Part shown: positions 47,279-58,769 of the stretch, in pieces | Layout of the letters: every line of letters starts with the position of its first letter | Position numbering within the stretch: the stretch's first letter is position 1 | Source: Thamnidium elegans | Lineage: Eukaryota > Mucoromycota > Mucoromycetes > Mucorales > Mucoraceae | DNA length: 64,000 nt | NCBI GenBank assembly: GCA_025201345.1 | Contig: JAIXMG010000008.1 | Span: forward strand, 186,001 to 250,000 | Reading direction: 5' to 3' | The notes under the pieces: model-generated | The model's database searches: none | What the model saw: only the letters and a program-made list of their open reading frames with translations | What the model was told of the DNA's origin: nothing | Made by a program: the position numbers and the translations under genes

Positions 47279-49530
47279 TTAATATGAGAGAATATTAAAT
47301 TTAGTTGAATAACGAATATCGCGACTGGAAGCACCGACATGAATAACATATTCACCTGAAGGAATTACCCACTCCTTATATTCAGTATCCCAAATACTAA
47401 GTTCTTTCTTTTTCAACGAGAATTCATACTGAACGTGTCCACCTTTTCTTACAAAGATTTTTTCAAAATGACGAAGGGATTTAGGTGGTTCCCCGCAATT
47501 TTCGGGAAAAGAAATATAAACTTGAAGTACTTCTGCACCACTGTACCCACCAACGTTCTCAATTATCACACTAGCAGTAACAATAACATTTGAAACGATA
47601 AGTTTCCCATTTTTGTATCCGCTTTGAATTCTGGAATTTAGATTAAAATTGCTGTATTCGAATTTGGTATAGGATAGACCATACCCAAATGGAAATAAAG
47701 GTTCAATGCTGTTGAAATCAAACCACTTGTAACCTAGCAATAATTTTTCACTGTAATCTATAATGAAATCTTTGACTGGAGTAGCGACATAGTCTTGTCG
47801 TTCCTCTGCAATAGTGTACGGTAAGCGACCAGATGGGTTCACTTTACCTGTCATAATATCAGCTAGTGAATTACCGGATTCTTGACCAGGAAGACCAGGC
47901 CAAAGAATAGCTTTGATGTTAGGATGATTAATCCAAGGCATAAGTACAGGCCCAACCGAATGAATAACGACGATTGTATTTTTATTAACGTCTGCAACAG
48001 CTTTAATCTATCATAAAAGGCGATTAGTATTTTTTTTTAAAGAAAAGTAATCGATCTTTTCCTTACTAAGTTATCTCCATTATTCCATAAACTAATATTA
48101 TTACGATCTCCAAAATTATCTTGATAAACAAAAATTTCTTCCCCAGAATTAGCACTAGCGAAAACAATAGCATAATCGGTCTTGCTAGAGACTTCGGCGG
48201 CCTGTTTCAAGTTCCAGTCGTCTAGAGAAGATAACACTTGTACGTCTTTACCAAAAGCGTTTCGAAGACCTTGTAAGGGGTCAATATAATAAGGGAATTT
48301 GACGGTACCAGAACCCCAGCCTAAGGCACCACCTAAACACTCGGTGTCTTCACAATAGCGACCACCAGGATGAGGACCAGCATCTGAACCAACGATGGAT
48401 ACACTTCTTAGTTCCATTGGATTGAGAGGAAGTATATTATTCTTATTTCTAAGTAACACATTAGAGGCTGCACCCATTTCTCGTACTAATTTTTTGTGAT
48501 CTGCCTGTACGTCCACTTTTGGGGCTTTATCTCGTTGAAAAGAGCTTACGGCAACTTCAGGATAGAATTTGTCTTGTTTCATTTTATATCGTGCAGCGAT
48601 AACACGCATGGCCATATCAGTAAGTCTTGCTTCTGGAACTTGATTATTTCTAACAGCATCAGTCAAATTTTGACCAAAGTAATAACCCGGATCTGTCAGT
48701 GAGATTTGACCAGGCATATTCATATCAAGACCATTATTAGCAGCGTTTACAGTAGACATGGTAGCAATCCAATCAGAACAGACAAATCCTTTAAAACCGA
48801 GTTGGCCCTTGAGAATAGTATTTAAAGTATAATCGTTTTCACAAGCGTAGACACCATTAATTTTGTTATAGGAGCACATGACGGAGCCAATACCTGCTTC
48901 TACTGCACGAGCAAAGGGCCAAAGGTAAATTTCATGTAAAGTCCGATCGTCTATTTGGGATGAAGTTTTATTTCGGTGTAATTCTTGTTCGTTCAAGATA
49001 TAATGCTTTGCCATAGCAATGACCCCTTGACTCTGAACACCTATCACAGTTTCTTCAGCCAAGACACCTATAAGATATGGATCTTCTCCACCAGATTCCC
49101 AGTTTCTTCCACCCTCAGGTATACGTAAAAGGTTGAGGGTAGGGCCTAGTTGAACATGTACACCTTTACCACGAAATTCTTTACCCAAGTATTCTCCACG
49201 AGCACGGATTGCAGCTTTATCAAATGATGCAGCAGCATTAATACCAGCTACACCAGCTGTAACATCGTCAGCAAGACGAATACCGTTTGGAGAATCTTGA
49301 AGACAAAGAGATGGATAGTATGGATTAGTAGTTGATCCTGAGTTGCCGGCACATAACCCATTTTTGTATCCGGTACCACTAACAACAGCCACCTTTTGTT
49401 CTATGCTCATGTGACTAACAATCCTTTTTGCCTTAGTATAAGATTCTGCCCATGTTAATGTATTTAGGTTGGCATAAACATAGTTTAGAACTAATAGTAT
49501 AATAAATATATTAAAGAGAAAAAGATGCAT
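47279..49530 (-). CDS. GH3 beta-glucosidase, copy B (tandem paralogue)
   Basis: Two exons: 49530-48067 and 48007-47279, 730 aa. Signal peptide MHLFLFNIFIILLVLNYVYA. Same architecture as copy A and the same intron position (after DNL). The nucleophile motif is GFVCSDWIATMS (Asp 253), the acid/base loop SGEEIFVYQDNFGDR keeps Glu at the expected place, and substrate loop KHYILNEQE is standard. The FnIII-like end is GEYVIHVGASSRDIRYSTKF. Secreted beta-glucosidase; tandem with copy A on the same strand and clearly its duplicate. It looks like the catalytically standard copy. Confidence 0.94.
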
Positions 49531-50183
49531 GATATGTATACTGTTTTTTTTTTTAGAATTGTATGCTTTTAAGATTTTTTTTTATCCCCCCTTCTTTTTT
49601 TTTTGGTAACAGCGTAGATATCGAGGTTTTCATAGAGTTTCTTTTCTTCTTTTTCTTTTTATGGAGTTAAGAAAGAAGGAGTATACTTATATATATATAT
49701 ATATATATTTGCGACGGAGGTATTTCTAGAATAAGTGTATACTTGAAAAAGTAGTTATGATGATTGTATCTAGAATACGCTTTCAGATGAATGAATATAT
49801 ATATAATTTGAAAAGGAGTTTTTCTTTCTTTCTTTCTGTATAATGAAAAACATATTAACAAAGTAGAAAAAAAGTAAGGGGATGCCGGGAGTACTCCTTT
49901 GTTACGTAAAAATAAACATGAAATATATATAGCAATGTAGCACCCAAGTTACGCTAGTTTTATAAAACAGTTGAAAAGCCACATTAATGATAATCGTTCA
50001 GGAGTGCTAAGTATTATCTTCTCCCTGACAGTCATATTACATAATTCATAAATCCAGTTTACAATACACAACTGTCAAACGTAAATGCATGAAAAAAAAA
50101 GGAGTTTTTTGAATATTAATTTTTTACTGTACAAAAAAAATGAAGAAGAGGGAGAGGGAAGTGCGAGTGTGTATATCAAAAAT
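49531..50183. promoter_or_regulatory. Promoter region of GH3 copy B
   Basis: AT-rich, with T-rich tracts at 49541-49603, a (TA)n at 49687-49708 and a TTTC/CTTT-rich tract at 49820-49838. No gene recognised. Confidence 0.4.
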
Positions 50184-50785
50184 CTAATCTTTCTTAACAC
50201 CATGTTGAATAATGATGTTTGCTCCATATGGGTGTTCAGCACCTTCGAAAATCTTTAAACGATCCATACGAACTTGACGAAGCTTATTCTTTGGTAACAT
50301 ACCAGAAATAGCTTTACGAAGAGGTTCTGTAGCATCCTTTGCTTGTAAATCGTTAAAGTTAATTTCTTTTAATCCACCAGGATGCATAGTATGGTGACGA
50401 TATAATTTTTGTTCGGCTTTCTTTCCAGATACTAAAATCTCTTTGGCGTTTAAAACAACAACATAATCTCCACAATCAGCTATATATATAACCATTTAGT
50501 TTCTTCCCTCTATAATACATGTATACATTTCTAAAAAAAAAAAAAAGTTTTACCTGCAGGATCATAAATGGGCTTATGCTTACCCATTAAGGTGGTAGCA
50601 ATATTTGTAGCTAAACGGCCCATAACTCTTTGCTTAGCATCTACAACATGCCATACACGGGCATATGCAAGAGCGGTCTAAAAAAATAAAAAAATAAAAA
50701 ATAAGAAGAGGTTAGAGGTCATGTTTTTTTCTCCGCGTAGTCTATTGTTGTCAATTGACTTTACATTTCCAATAGCTTGAGACAT
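50184..50785 (-). CDS. Mitochondrial ribosomal protein uL13m
   Basis: Three exons: 50785-50765 (7 codons), 50677-50554, 50479-50184, 146 aa. The spliced product has [47 protein letters not shown], then [13 protein letters not shown] and [12 protein letters not shown], all standard for the L13 family. The later part is [16 protein letters not shown]. The absence of the longer cytosolic uL13 extensions and the bacterial-like length point to the mitochondrial large subunit (MRPL23 type in yeast, MRPL13 in man). The first exon is very short and easy to miss. Confidence 0.92.
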
Positions 50786-51240
50786 TTCTTTTTTAACAGG
50801 GACAAACTACAAACAAGGGTAATAAAAAAAAAAGCGAAAAAGTGAAAAAAGGCGGAATGACAAAAAACATGAATATTCGTGACCTTCTTTCCGTGACTAG
50901 CAAAGTATTGACAGAAAGTGACACTTGCAGAAGTACAAGTAATCTGTTAGTATTTATAGTCATATATAGATGTCAACTGATAACGATAATTATGAAAAGC
51001 TTATACTTAGTCGAAGTCTTGGTAAATGGCCAAATTTTCAGGTAATTCTAAATATACAATAGGATAGTATATGTAAGCTAAAATTAAAGAAATCTTTGGG
51101 GGGGGAGTTCCATAGATTTTTATAGTATGTTTGCGAAAAAAAGATCAGAAGAAGCGTATATCAAATATGCAGGTACATATACATAATTTTGCAATATAAT
51201 TTACATCATTTATACCAAAGCTATTTATCATAATATTAAA
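50786..51240. other. Spacer upstream of the uL13m gene
   Basis: AT-rich with a G9 run at about 51098; no gene recognised. Confidence 0.45.
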
Positions 51241-51735
51241 TGTATCGTGTATAGACTGTAATCAAGTAGGCCATTATATCAGAGATTATCATAAATGAAG
51301 CCTTTATGAAGAAGACTGGGCTGATAAAGGTTTATATGTAGTTCCTTCTAAAAAAAATCTATACGTAAGCTTTTATTTACTAATGTTTTATTTTCTAATA
51401 AAGTTGGGACGAGTAACCAAAGAAAAATTAATCAAAGTGAGGCCACAAAAGCTTCAAAAAAGTGTACTAAAAGAGTTATAGTTCAAGACCGCTCAAATAC
51501 GATTTGTAAAAACTTTAAAAGGACGGGTCACAGTACCTCACGTTCACCCATTTGTCCTAACCATACTGCAAGTATATCTGAGACTGTGAAAATGGTTTTT
51601 AGAGATGGGCACAGAGTTCACACTACAAGACTTCCGTACAACAGCTGTGTGAAAGAAAAATACAACAAAGGAAATTATTACACTTCACATAATCTGACTT
51701 GCCTTTTTTTGAAACATAGATCTCCTGGTGTGTAA
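51241..51735 (+). pseudogene. Zinc-knuckle-like transposon ORF relic
   Basis: One frame gives CIDCNQVGHYIRDYHK, a CCHC zinc-knuckle-like pattern whose last Cys is Tyr. After a frameshift a clean frame (about 51409-51735) encodes ICKNFKRTGHSTSRSPICPN and ETVKMVFRDGHRVHTTRLPY, a second Cys/His-rich unit, and ends TAA. It resembles Cys-His boxes of retroelement or DNA-transposon proteins, broken by a stop. Family unknown. Confidence 0.4.
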
Positions 51736-51802
51736 TAAATATATCCCTCATAGATATTAATCAAATCAGCATGTATAAAAAAATAAAATATTTATTTCTA
51801 AT

Positions 51803-52558
51803 TTAACCAAAGAGCTCCCAATTTTTGACAGTTAAATTATTTAAAATATCCAAGACTTCTTGTTTAGCTGTTTCGATATCAATAGCCATAACTTCTTGAG
51901 CAGACTCTTGCTCACTGCTAACTGGTGCTAATTTAACTGGCGCATTAACAGAAATGACAAAATCAGTAGAAACCTTAGTTAATCGAACCACTGCCAAAAT
52001 AATCTCTACTGTATTATATGCGTCCTTTTCATTAAATTTTGAAATCTTTTGTGTGCCTTGCAAGATGTGAACTTCGGTGGCATCTTGACTATAATTATAT
52101 GTAAGCAACCTTGATAAACAATTGAAAAAAAAAGTACACTTACGGAAGATGAGGTGCAACGTCTTTAGGGTTTAAACTATCGATAACAGTAACTGTTGAT
52201 TCTGCAGCTTCATTATCATCAGCTAATTGTTGAAAATGGTATCTAGAAAGAACACGTTATTTATACACGTACAGAGAAGGTAACCGACATTTTTTTTCTT
52301 TTTTTTTTACTTTGCAATTTCTTGGTTTGACGCTTCTACTTGTTCCAAGAGCTCAAAAATCAAACTTTGCTGTGTACTCATATCAACAAACACTTCTTGA
52401 TTGTCTGGGATCTGTCGAAACTGACTTCAAACAATACATTACTATACGACATAAAGAAACTTCAATCCATTTGGTTCTAATTTTTTTTACCTCGCATCGA
52501 CAAAGCTATTTTTAACTGTTGTGGTAATGGCGCCGCCAAATAACTGTTGTGTATTCAT
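51803..52558 (-). CDS. MOG1: Mog1-like Ran-binding (nuclear transport) protein
   Basis: Four exons: 52558-52491, 52424-52311, 52242-52144, 52088-51803, 188 aa. The spliced N-terminus MNTQQLFGGAITTTV then SFVDASQFRQIPDNQEVFVD matches Mog1, where the family reads LYGGAI and FRQVPDNQEVF. It continues QSLIFELLEQVEASNQEIAK and YHFQQLA. Mog1 releases nucleotide from Ran GTPase and supports nuclear protein import. The exon 2 acceptor chosen (52426-52425) is the one that keeps the FRQIPDNQE frame. All four exons are small and the introns short. Confidence 0.87.
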
Positions 52559-52813
52559 TGTAGAAAAAAAAAGGTGCTGTTTTTTTCTTTTTATTTCGTT
52601 TTCTAAAAGTGGTCTTAAATTTTCCAATGTCAGTCACGAAAGCCACGTAAAGAATTCCCTTCGTATTTCTACACACCCAGAGGGTTTTCTTGCAGGTTTA
52701 TTTGTAAACATCGGGGATTGATTCTTCTCCTTTTTGGGAATGGGGGAGAAGGGAGCTGGGGATCTTTAAGGGTGCTCTTTGGGGATCAAACGATATAAAA
52801 AGCGTTAATTCTT

Positions 52814-53073
52814 GGTACACCACCATTTACACCACCAGTGCCAATTTAGACGTGCACCTCCAACAAATAATAGTTAAATAAACCGCTTTTTATCATGATT
52901 AAATTAACCTATTTATTCCATCCTTTTCTTTTACTTTTTTTAAAAAAAATGAATTCATATACAAGCAAGTACCTTTTATATAATTAAATGTTTAAATATT
53001 TCAAAAGGGGCTTCCTTATGATATGGTGGTGTCGACGCAAGAATTGCACTTGTGGTGTAAATAGTGGTGCACC
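52814..53073. mobile_element. MITE, 260 bp, with about 35-bp inverted ends
   Basis: Left end GGTACACCACCATTTACACC and right end GGTGTAAATAGTGGTGCACC (inverse) define the element; about five mismatches per arm. The interior is non-coding. A rearranged relative is at 14564-14690. The mobilising transposase is not identified. Confidence 0.7.
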
Positions 53074-53303
53074 TATTTTTAAGTGAGATGATTGTCTGAA
53101 ATTTTATTAGAAGAGGAAACAATCGACTATATATAAGAAAAAAAAGAGAAGCGGCACAGGAGTGATCGATAATAAAGAAATACGTTGAATAAATCTGTTT
53201 GAAAGACCACTTCGGATTAATGTTTTCTAAAAAAAGGAGCCCGTTTTTTTTGTCAATTCTTTGGCTCTTCTCACTTTAAAAGACAATGACTAAACGAAAA
53301 AAA

Positions 53304-54936
53304 CAGTGAAAAAACTTGTGATACTTGGCTTGAGTCTGCGTCTAAACGTAATCCTCCATACGATTATTTTATATTCGCGGAATTAGTAAACAGTAGTGAA
53401 TTATTAACTAATTCTTCATACCACCAATTGTTGCAAAAAGCTTTATCGAAAGCAAACATGTCCAATACCAGCAATATAACTAACGTCATTAACAATCATA
53501 AGGTAAATCCGAATTTGGCTTACAATAGTAGTTTAGTTAAACTAAAGTTTTTCTTAGAAGCGTAATGTAGTAAAAGTTGTATTGGTTATTGGAACGCGAG
53601 GTTCATACAGTCACATCAAATTAATCGTGGGCTATGCGTTTTTTTTGTTTTTGTTTTTTGCATACATCCTTTTCAATTCTACATGCCTTTAACAGATATA
53701 ACAAACGAAACCTGTGGATCTAATATTCCATCCAAAGAAGGCAAACTTTGGAGTGTTTTCTACCTCAGTAAACATGGTGTTTCCCAGAGTGCCATTGTAA
53801 AGACTGTCGAGCTGTCAAAGTCCACAGTACAGAATATTGTTAGCAGAATAAAGCGAGCATGAAGCCCTTCATATGGAAAACATCCAGGAGCACCAAAAAA
53901 ATTTTTTTTGATGAAAGTGGGCGGCGATGGTGTTATGATTTGGGGCTGTTTTTCGGGCGGAAGATTTGGGTCTTTGACGATTATTGATGGCAATGTGAAC
54001 CAGGATGAATATATCCAGAAATTGACGGAGGACGAAGATAGATGCTTCATCTTACAAGAAGATGGGGCTTCATGTCACACAGACGCGTACGCTAGATGGT
54101 GGAAGGAGTCTCATCAAATCAGGGGATTTGAATACTGGCCTGCCCCATTCCCTTATTTAAACCCGATTGAGCATCTCTGGTGGGCTCTGGAACGCGAAAT
54201 TTGCAGCGCAAACTCTCCAGATAGAAAGAAATATGGTTTCTCTTCTGATCGGTATGAAGTACGCATCCACATGACCGAAAATCAAAAGTGGGATGGAGTT
54301 GGATTTAGTGTAACCGACAAAAACTCGCACCTATATTAATCGAGTTCTTTGGAGGGATTGAATTTAACGAAAATGGTATAAAAGAAAATCATGATGTGAA
54401 TAAGCTATCTTCTGCTTGTAAGAGATCAATCGAGTATATTACGACTACAACTGATTTAACTGTATCTGTACCAGAGTTTGTCGTAAGATTTTATGGCACG
54501 TAAATTTTATTAGTGCTTTTTTTTTTGGTGTGCACTAATTTTGACGTTACTTTTATAGATACTCATATTTATTTTGAATCTGTTATTAAGTTAGAAGAAG
54601 ATATGTATGTCCGTAGAATTTATACCATAATATCAGTTCCCATGAGACCAGCCTTGCTTAAAAAATTTCTGGTTAAAACAGCGGACATGTACCAATGGCG
54701 GAATGCAGTGATTAATTTGATAAAGATAGCTGATGAAAAACAAGAGTGTGGTTAGTAAATGTTTTATCTGTTTTAGTAGTCTTCCCACCAAACACATTTT
54801 TATTTAAAAAATATAAACCTGAAATAACTAATCCGTCCACCACCACACCCACCACTATCACTAGCACAAAAAACACGAATAATAACAATAATAATAATAA
54901 AAAAAGTGTTTCAGTTATGTCGCTACCAAAAAAATA
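53304..54936 (+). pseudogene. Multi-exon gene of unknown family, broken by a Tc1 relic and stops
   Basis: Pieces of one coherent gene on the plus strand. An N-terminal frame at 53304-53500 encodes ASKRNPPYDYFIFAELVNSS and NTSNITNVINNHK, followed by a GTAAAT donor; after an acceptor near 53557 it continues KRNVVKVVLVIGTRGSYSHI. The C-terminal part at about 54230-54936 encodes YEVRIHMTENQKWDGVGFSV, ILIEFFGGIEFNENG (after a one-base shift in an A5 run near 54320), an in-frame TAA at 54501-54503, FESVIKLEEDMYVRRIYTII, an intron at about 54752-54775, and a Thr/Asn-rich tail ending SLPKK. A Tc1 transposase fragment sits between. I do not recognise the family. That both parts are one gene is inference. 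Confidence 0.4.
53690..54230 (+). pseudogene. Tc1/mariner transposase, internally deleted
   Basis: A helix-turn-helix start (GVSQSAIVKTVELSKSTVQN, then IVSRIK) runs to a TGA, then the frame resumes directly with GGDGVMIWGCFSGGRFGSLT, ILQEDGASCHTDAYARWW and FPYLNPIEHLWWALER. These are the second half of a Tc1 DDE domain (WGCFS, the catalytic Asp of the QDGA/QDNA motif, and NPIEHLW). The middle with the first catalytic Asp is missing, so the protein is dead. Left and right termini of the insertion are not clearly visible. Confidence 0.7.
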
Positions 54937-55109
54937 AAGAGGTTAAATGATGATTTAAGATAGTTTTAGTATCCAAAAGTACTTGTATCAAGTACTCATC
55001 ATCAGCGATTACAATAACTGAATTGGCTACTACGTTTAACTTGGTTTCGAAGATGGTTTTTGCTTATAAAAGTTAAAAATTACGTTTAAAGATTTATGTT
55101 CATCCTTTT

Positions 55110-55860
55110 AACAAGCTGAAAAAAACTTGTCATCAATTAGTTTTTGAGAGAATAAAATATATTTATTTAAATTGTCTTCGACAAAGGAGAATTAGCATCT
55201 CGCTCTTGCTTCCCCTTAAGATCTGTGGAAACGTAAGGGAAGCAGCAGACCAACTAAAAAAAAAAGTTGTTTGAACCAGTCTGTGGAACTCCACAGCTTC
55301 TTGCTCCCTATCGTGAAGATATGCCTTGTATCAATTTGTAATATTTATAACCCAGACCCCGCTGATACTCACAATCTAGATACACCAAAACTACGCAATT
55401 GCATGTTAATCGATCCAGAAAGAAGGGACTTAATGTTATGCGTAGATGAATCAAGCACAAAAGGGAATATTATTGTATTTCGATATACTTCAAACTAAAA
55501 ACATATTGACAACAAAGACAAGAAATACAGAAAAATTAGACCAAGTAATTCCGCTGTTCAATTATCAGAGAATCTTTTTATCTATATGTTTAACAAGGTC
55601 GGTTAACTTGTCCAGCAAGTGAAGCTAAAGGATTAGATGTGTCTGAGACATACCTAATCCTCTTCCTTTCCAGCGTAAAAAGGTCCTATAGTAAAGTGCA
55701 ACGGTCTCTTAAGATACAGGAAAACCAAAGAGTTGATCGAAAGTCTTCGATCAATTGGTGAAATACCGACACCCCCAAAAACTAATACTGGTATTACATT
55801 AACTTTAACGCGTTTTTCAAAATTAGGCGGAGGAGAAGATATGTACGCCCACTGCCTGTT
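55110..55860 (+). pseudogene. TnpB/Fanzor-like (OMEGA-type) ORF relic
   Basis: The plus strand reads KTCHQLVFERIKYIYLNCLR, SISLLLPLKICGNVREAADQ, a stop, then LDTPKLRNCMLIDPERRDLM followed by LCVDESST and FRYTSN, then after a stop KHIDNKDKKYRKIR. The IDPxRRD segment with the following C-V-D-E-S-S-T resembles the RuvC-I strand region of eukaryotic TnpB-like (Fanzor) transposon proteins of Mucorales. Several stops break it. The assignment is by resemblance and needs a profile search; the remainder to about 55860 shows only scattered fragments. Confidence 0.42.
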
Positions 55861-56246
55861 ACGTAAAACAAAGTATTTGTTTATTTATTTTGCCCACTAT
55901 AATTAGTTAACATTTAATAAACAAACGAAAACAAATTTTTTTTTTTACTGCGTTATTGACTTTTATGTCTTAAGTGGTTTACTTTTATTATTACTAAATT
56001 CTATTATTTTTTTAGCTAATAAAGTTTTCCGGAGTAATAAAAAATGGAAAGGTGGTACTGGAAGAGTTCCGTGACCTAAATGTAACATGTAGTCTGCAGT
56101 GGAAATTGATCGTCCGGTTGTACAAGGTACACCCTTTCTCTTTAGGTTGGGAATTCTACGTATTTTAATTATTGAATAAACAAGTTTTATTTTATTTTTA
56201 TATATATAAAAAGGGATATTTTTTATTACTAAAGAAGGAGAAAATT
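55861..56246. other. Spacer
   Basis: AT-rich, between the TnpB-like relic and the 3' end of the EI24-like gene. No gene recognised. Confidence 0.45.
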
Positions 56247-57228
56247 TTAATAATCTCCAGAAAGTAAAGGGGTTTGTTCAGTAGAAGAGCTAGGTTCATC
56301 AGAGATAGATTTGTTCTTGATTAAACCATTTTCCCTTTCGTATTCTTCAGCAATCCATAAAGAAGCACCTACAATATTGGTCCACATGAAAACGATATTG
56401 AAAAGAGGAATAAGTTCAAGACCAAAAGCAACAGAACCAAAGCTAACATAACGCCACTTATTCTTGACCGCTGATTTATAAGAACCACCAACGGTTAAAC
56501 CCTTAATCTCCATATCATAATGTAAATGTTGACTCCAACTAAATTATACTGAGATTAGATTTCCCATTGAAAAATAAAAAATTACTATTTTTATCACTTA
56601 CGCCGTAGGCCAACCACTGATACAACAAGCTAATACTGTACCAACGATAGGAATCAATTGAAGAGGAGCAGTGACAACGATAAGTAAAATCTATATATAT
56701 ATAAATATTCAATAAAAAAAAAAAAGATAATAAAAAAAAAAGTTACCTTGATCATAATCAAAATCCAGTTTACCAAGACACTGGATCTTACACCACGCCA
56801 CCAAAGAATAATCTTGTTAATATCCTTTGTATCATCCAAAAGGTCACCAAGACCTCTTGCTTTTATAGTGGCATCGAAAATCATATCTTGGAAGAAACCA
56901 ACCAAGAAGGCAAAAAAGATTAAATTCAAAACAGCACTTTCAAGAATAATAGCAACGGCAGAGATACCTCGAGACATCCAATGAGGCCAGTTCCATTCAA
57001 GAAACTTTTCTACCAAGTGTGGAAATAATACTCGGATAGAGAAACCGATAGAAAAGATACTAAAAACAATAGTCAAAAAGATGGGACCCAGAGTCTTGAG
57101 CCACAATTCCTATAATATCATGTATTCGTTAGTCATAAAGGGGTCGTAAGAGGTTTTAGTATGAACTGTACCTTGGGATGAGTAAGGAAAAAATAAACAC
57201 CTTTAAGAGGATAAACAGCGGAAGGCAT
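56247..57228 (-). CDS. EI24/Rrt8-like multispanning membrane protein
   Basis: Four exons: 57228-57172, 57109-56747, 56690-56602, 56538-56247, 266 aa. The N-terminus MPSAVYPLKGVYFFLTHPK leads into hydrophobic helices (LGPIFLTIVFSIFSIGFSIR, AILESAVLNLIFFAFLVGFF-like, ILLIVVTAPLQLIPIVGTVL, YVSFGSVAFGLELIPLFNIV). The P-L-x-x-I-P-x-x-G-T helix followed by C-C-I-S-G-W is typical of the EI24/CysZ-like fold, and fungal relatives are Rrt8/Lds proteins linked to lipid droplets and spore wall. The tail is polar (SISDEPSSSTEQTPLLSGDY). Role in this fungus is unknown. Confidence 0.72.
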
Positions 57229-57391
57229 AGTTTTTATATGTATTATGGAAAAAAAAAAAAAAAAAAAGAAAAAAAAGGGGAAACACGAAACTTTAGCTGT
57301 TTTTATACTGTGGCGGTAAATGAACTATGGATCTCAAAAAAATTAGCAAAATATTTAAACATAGACTTACCGAAATAGAAGAGAATTTGAT

Positions 57392-58261
57392 TTAGAGGGC
57401 GAAGATCTTGTCTCTACACATTGGTTTAAATGCCATCGGGTAATTACTATTCAAATAGATAAAAGCTCTTTTTGAAATGGAAATCTTATCATCAGCGGCG
57501 GAGACAGGATGAGAAAGCTTATTAAAACAGAACAAGCAGGTTTGCGAACTATTGTACTCATTTGTAATAAGCGTAGGTGTATTCTGACTATGCTTGTTTT
57601 GTTTCTTGAATCCACCAAACCTTTGATGTTCCTTTATACTGGATCCAATCCCATGGCCTCGGCCACCGATAAACATGATCGGCTTCTTTGTTCCAGAGAA
57701 TTTACGCTCAATAGCAGCGGTCTTGTCGCGGTACCGTCTCTTGGTCAATTCAAGTCTTCTTTTACGATTACAATTAGATCTGCTGTAATAAAATTCACGT
57801 CGCATATCGTGAGCGTTAGCATGGAGTGTGTATGACTCTTCTAGTTATTCTGGCGTGTCACAATGATATATACTATTATGTGAAAGTTCTTCTTCCGCAT
57901 CCAATACCTGGTGTCCAATTACAGTGGCTTTCTTCTTGCGAATAAGAGACTTAGTATAAACTTTTAAACCTGTTCCTTGATTGATATCTTTAGGTGTGGT
58001 TACTAATGTTGGTGGTAATTCAAGATAGACCATATTTCCGACATCATCAACATCCATAGCGTCTTCTACATTTGGTATATACACACAAAAATTAGTAAGG
58101 AAGGAAATAATAAATTTGGTATGTATCAACATACATATTTTTTCGAGGTCGTACATAAAAGTGGTACTGATACATGTATCGGTTTTTGAACTATCAAATC
58201 GATTACTAACTTCAAGCTTCATGTTTACCAAGATTTTTGGGGAGTTTCTTTTTTTCTTCAA
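57392..58261 (-). pseudogene. TnpB/Fanzor-like ORF relic with a premature stop
   Basis: The minus strand carries one long frame broken by a single TAA at 57847-57845. The upstream half (58261-57848) encodes NVEDAMDVDDVGNMVYLELP, GTGLKVYTKSLIRKKKATVI and EEELSHNSIYHC, with a likely unspliced intron near 58130-58080. The downstream half encodes HDMRREFYYSRSN, KRRYRDKTAAIERKFSGTKK, IMFIGGRGHGIGSSIKEHQR, FGGFKKQ, then TLITNEYNSSQTCLFCF, a zinc-ribbon-like C-x2-C. This order resembles the RuvC/zinc-ribbon half of TnpB/Fanzor-like proteins in Mucorales; the text TNEYNSSQTC is the strongest link. The C-terminal Cys pair and the end are lost. Assignment by resemblance only. Confidence 0.5.
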
Positions 58262-58769
58262 AAAAAAAAAAAAAAAAAGCTCATAAAATTAAACTATTCG
58301 GAATAGACACGTCCACCGAGATTTTTAGTCTTTAAAAAATCAAATCGGGCGTTTAAAAAAAGGTCTATATGGGAATGGACAGTTCGTGAGTTCGGTTCTT
58401 ATCGAAATATTTCAATAAATATGCAAAACACCAATCGTCATCTCATAACCAGTTACAGATCTTAAACGCTATAAAGTTGACTCTTTAGATAAAGGTACTT
58501 CAAAAATTGCCAGCATAATTGATCGATACTAAGATTATGGAAATATACAATCAATAACATTGTTAAGGAAAGCATCAGGCTTGTAATCTAACTAGACCGT
58601 TGCTTTAAAATAGGAAGGTAACACGGCTTAATAATACTTTACAAAGATTTTAGCATAAACGTTAATAATTTTATGTTCTTCTTATTAGTTTAAAAAAATA
58701 CTTAATAACCAATTATAACTAATTCTCTTTCTTTTTTTTACAGAGTAAAAAAATAATCCACTTCCTTCA
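58262..58769. other. Spacer
   Basis: AT-rich with an A-run near 58261-58278; no gene recognised. Confidence 0.5.
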
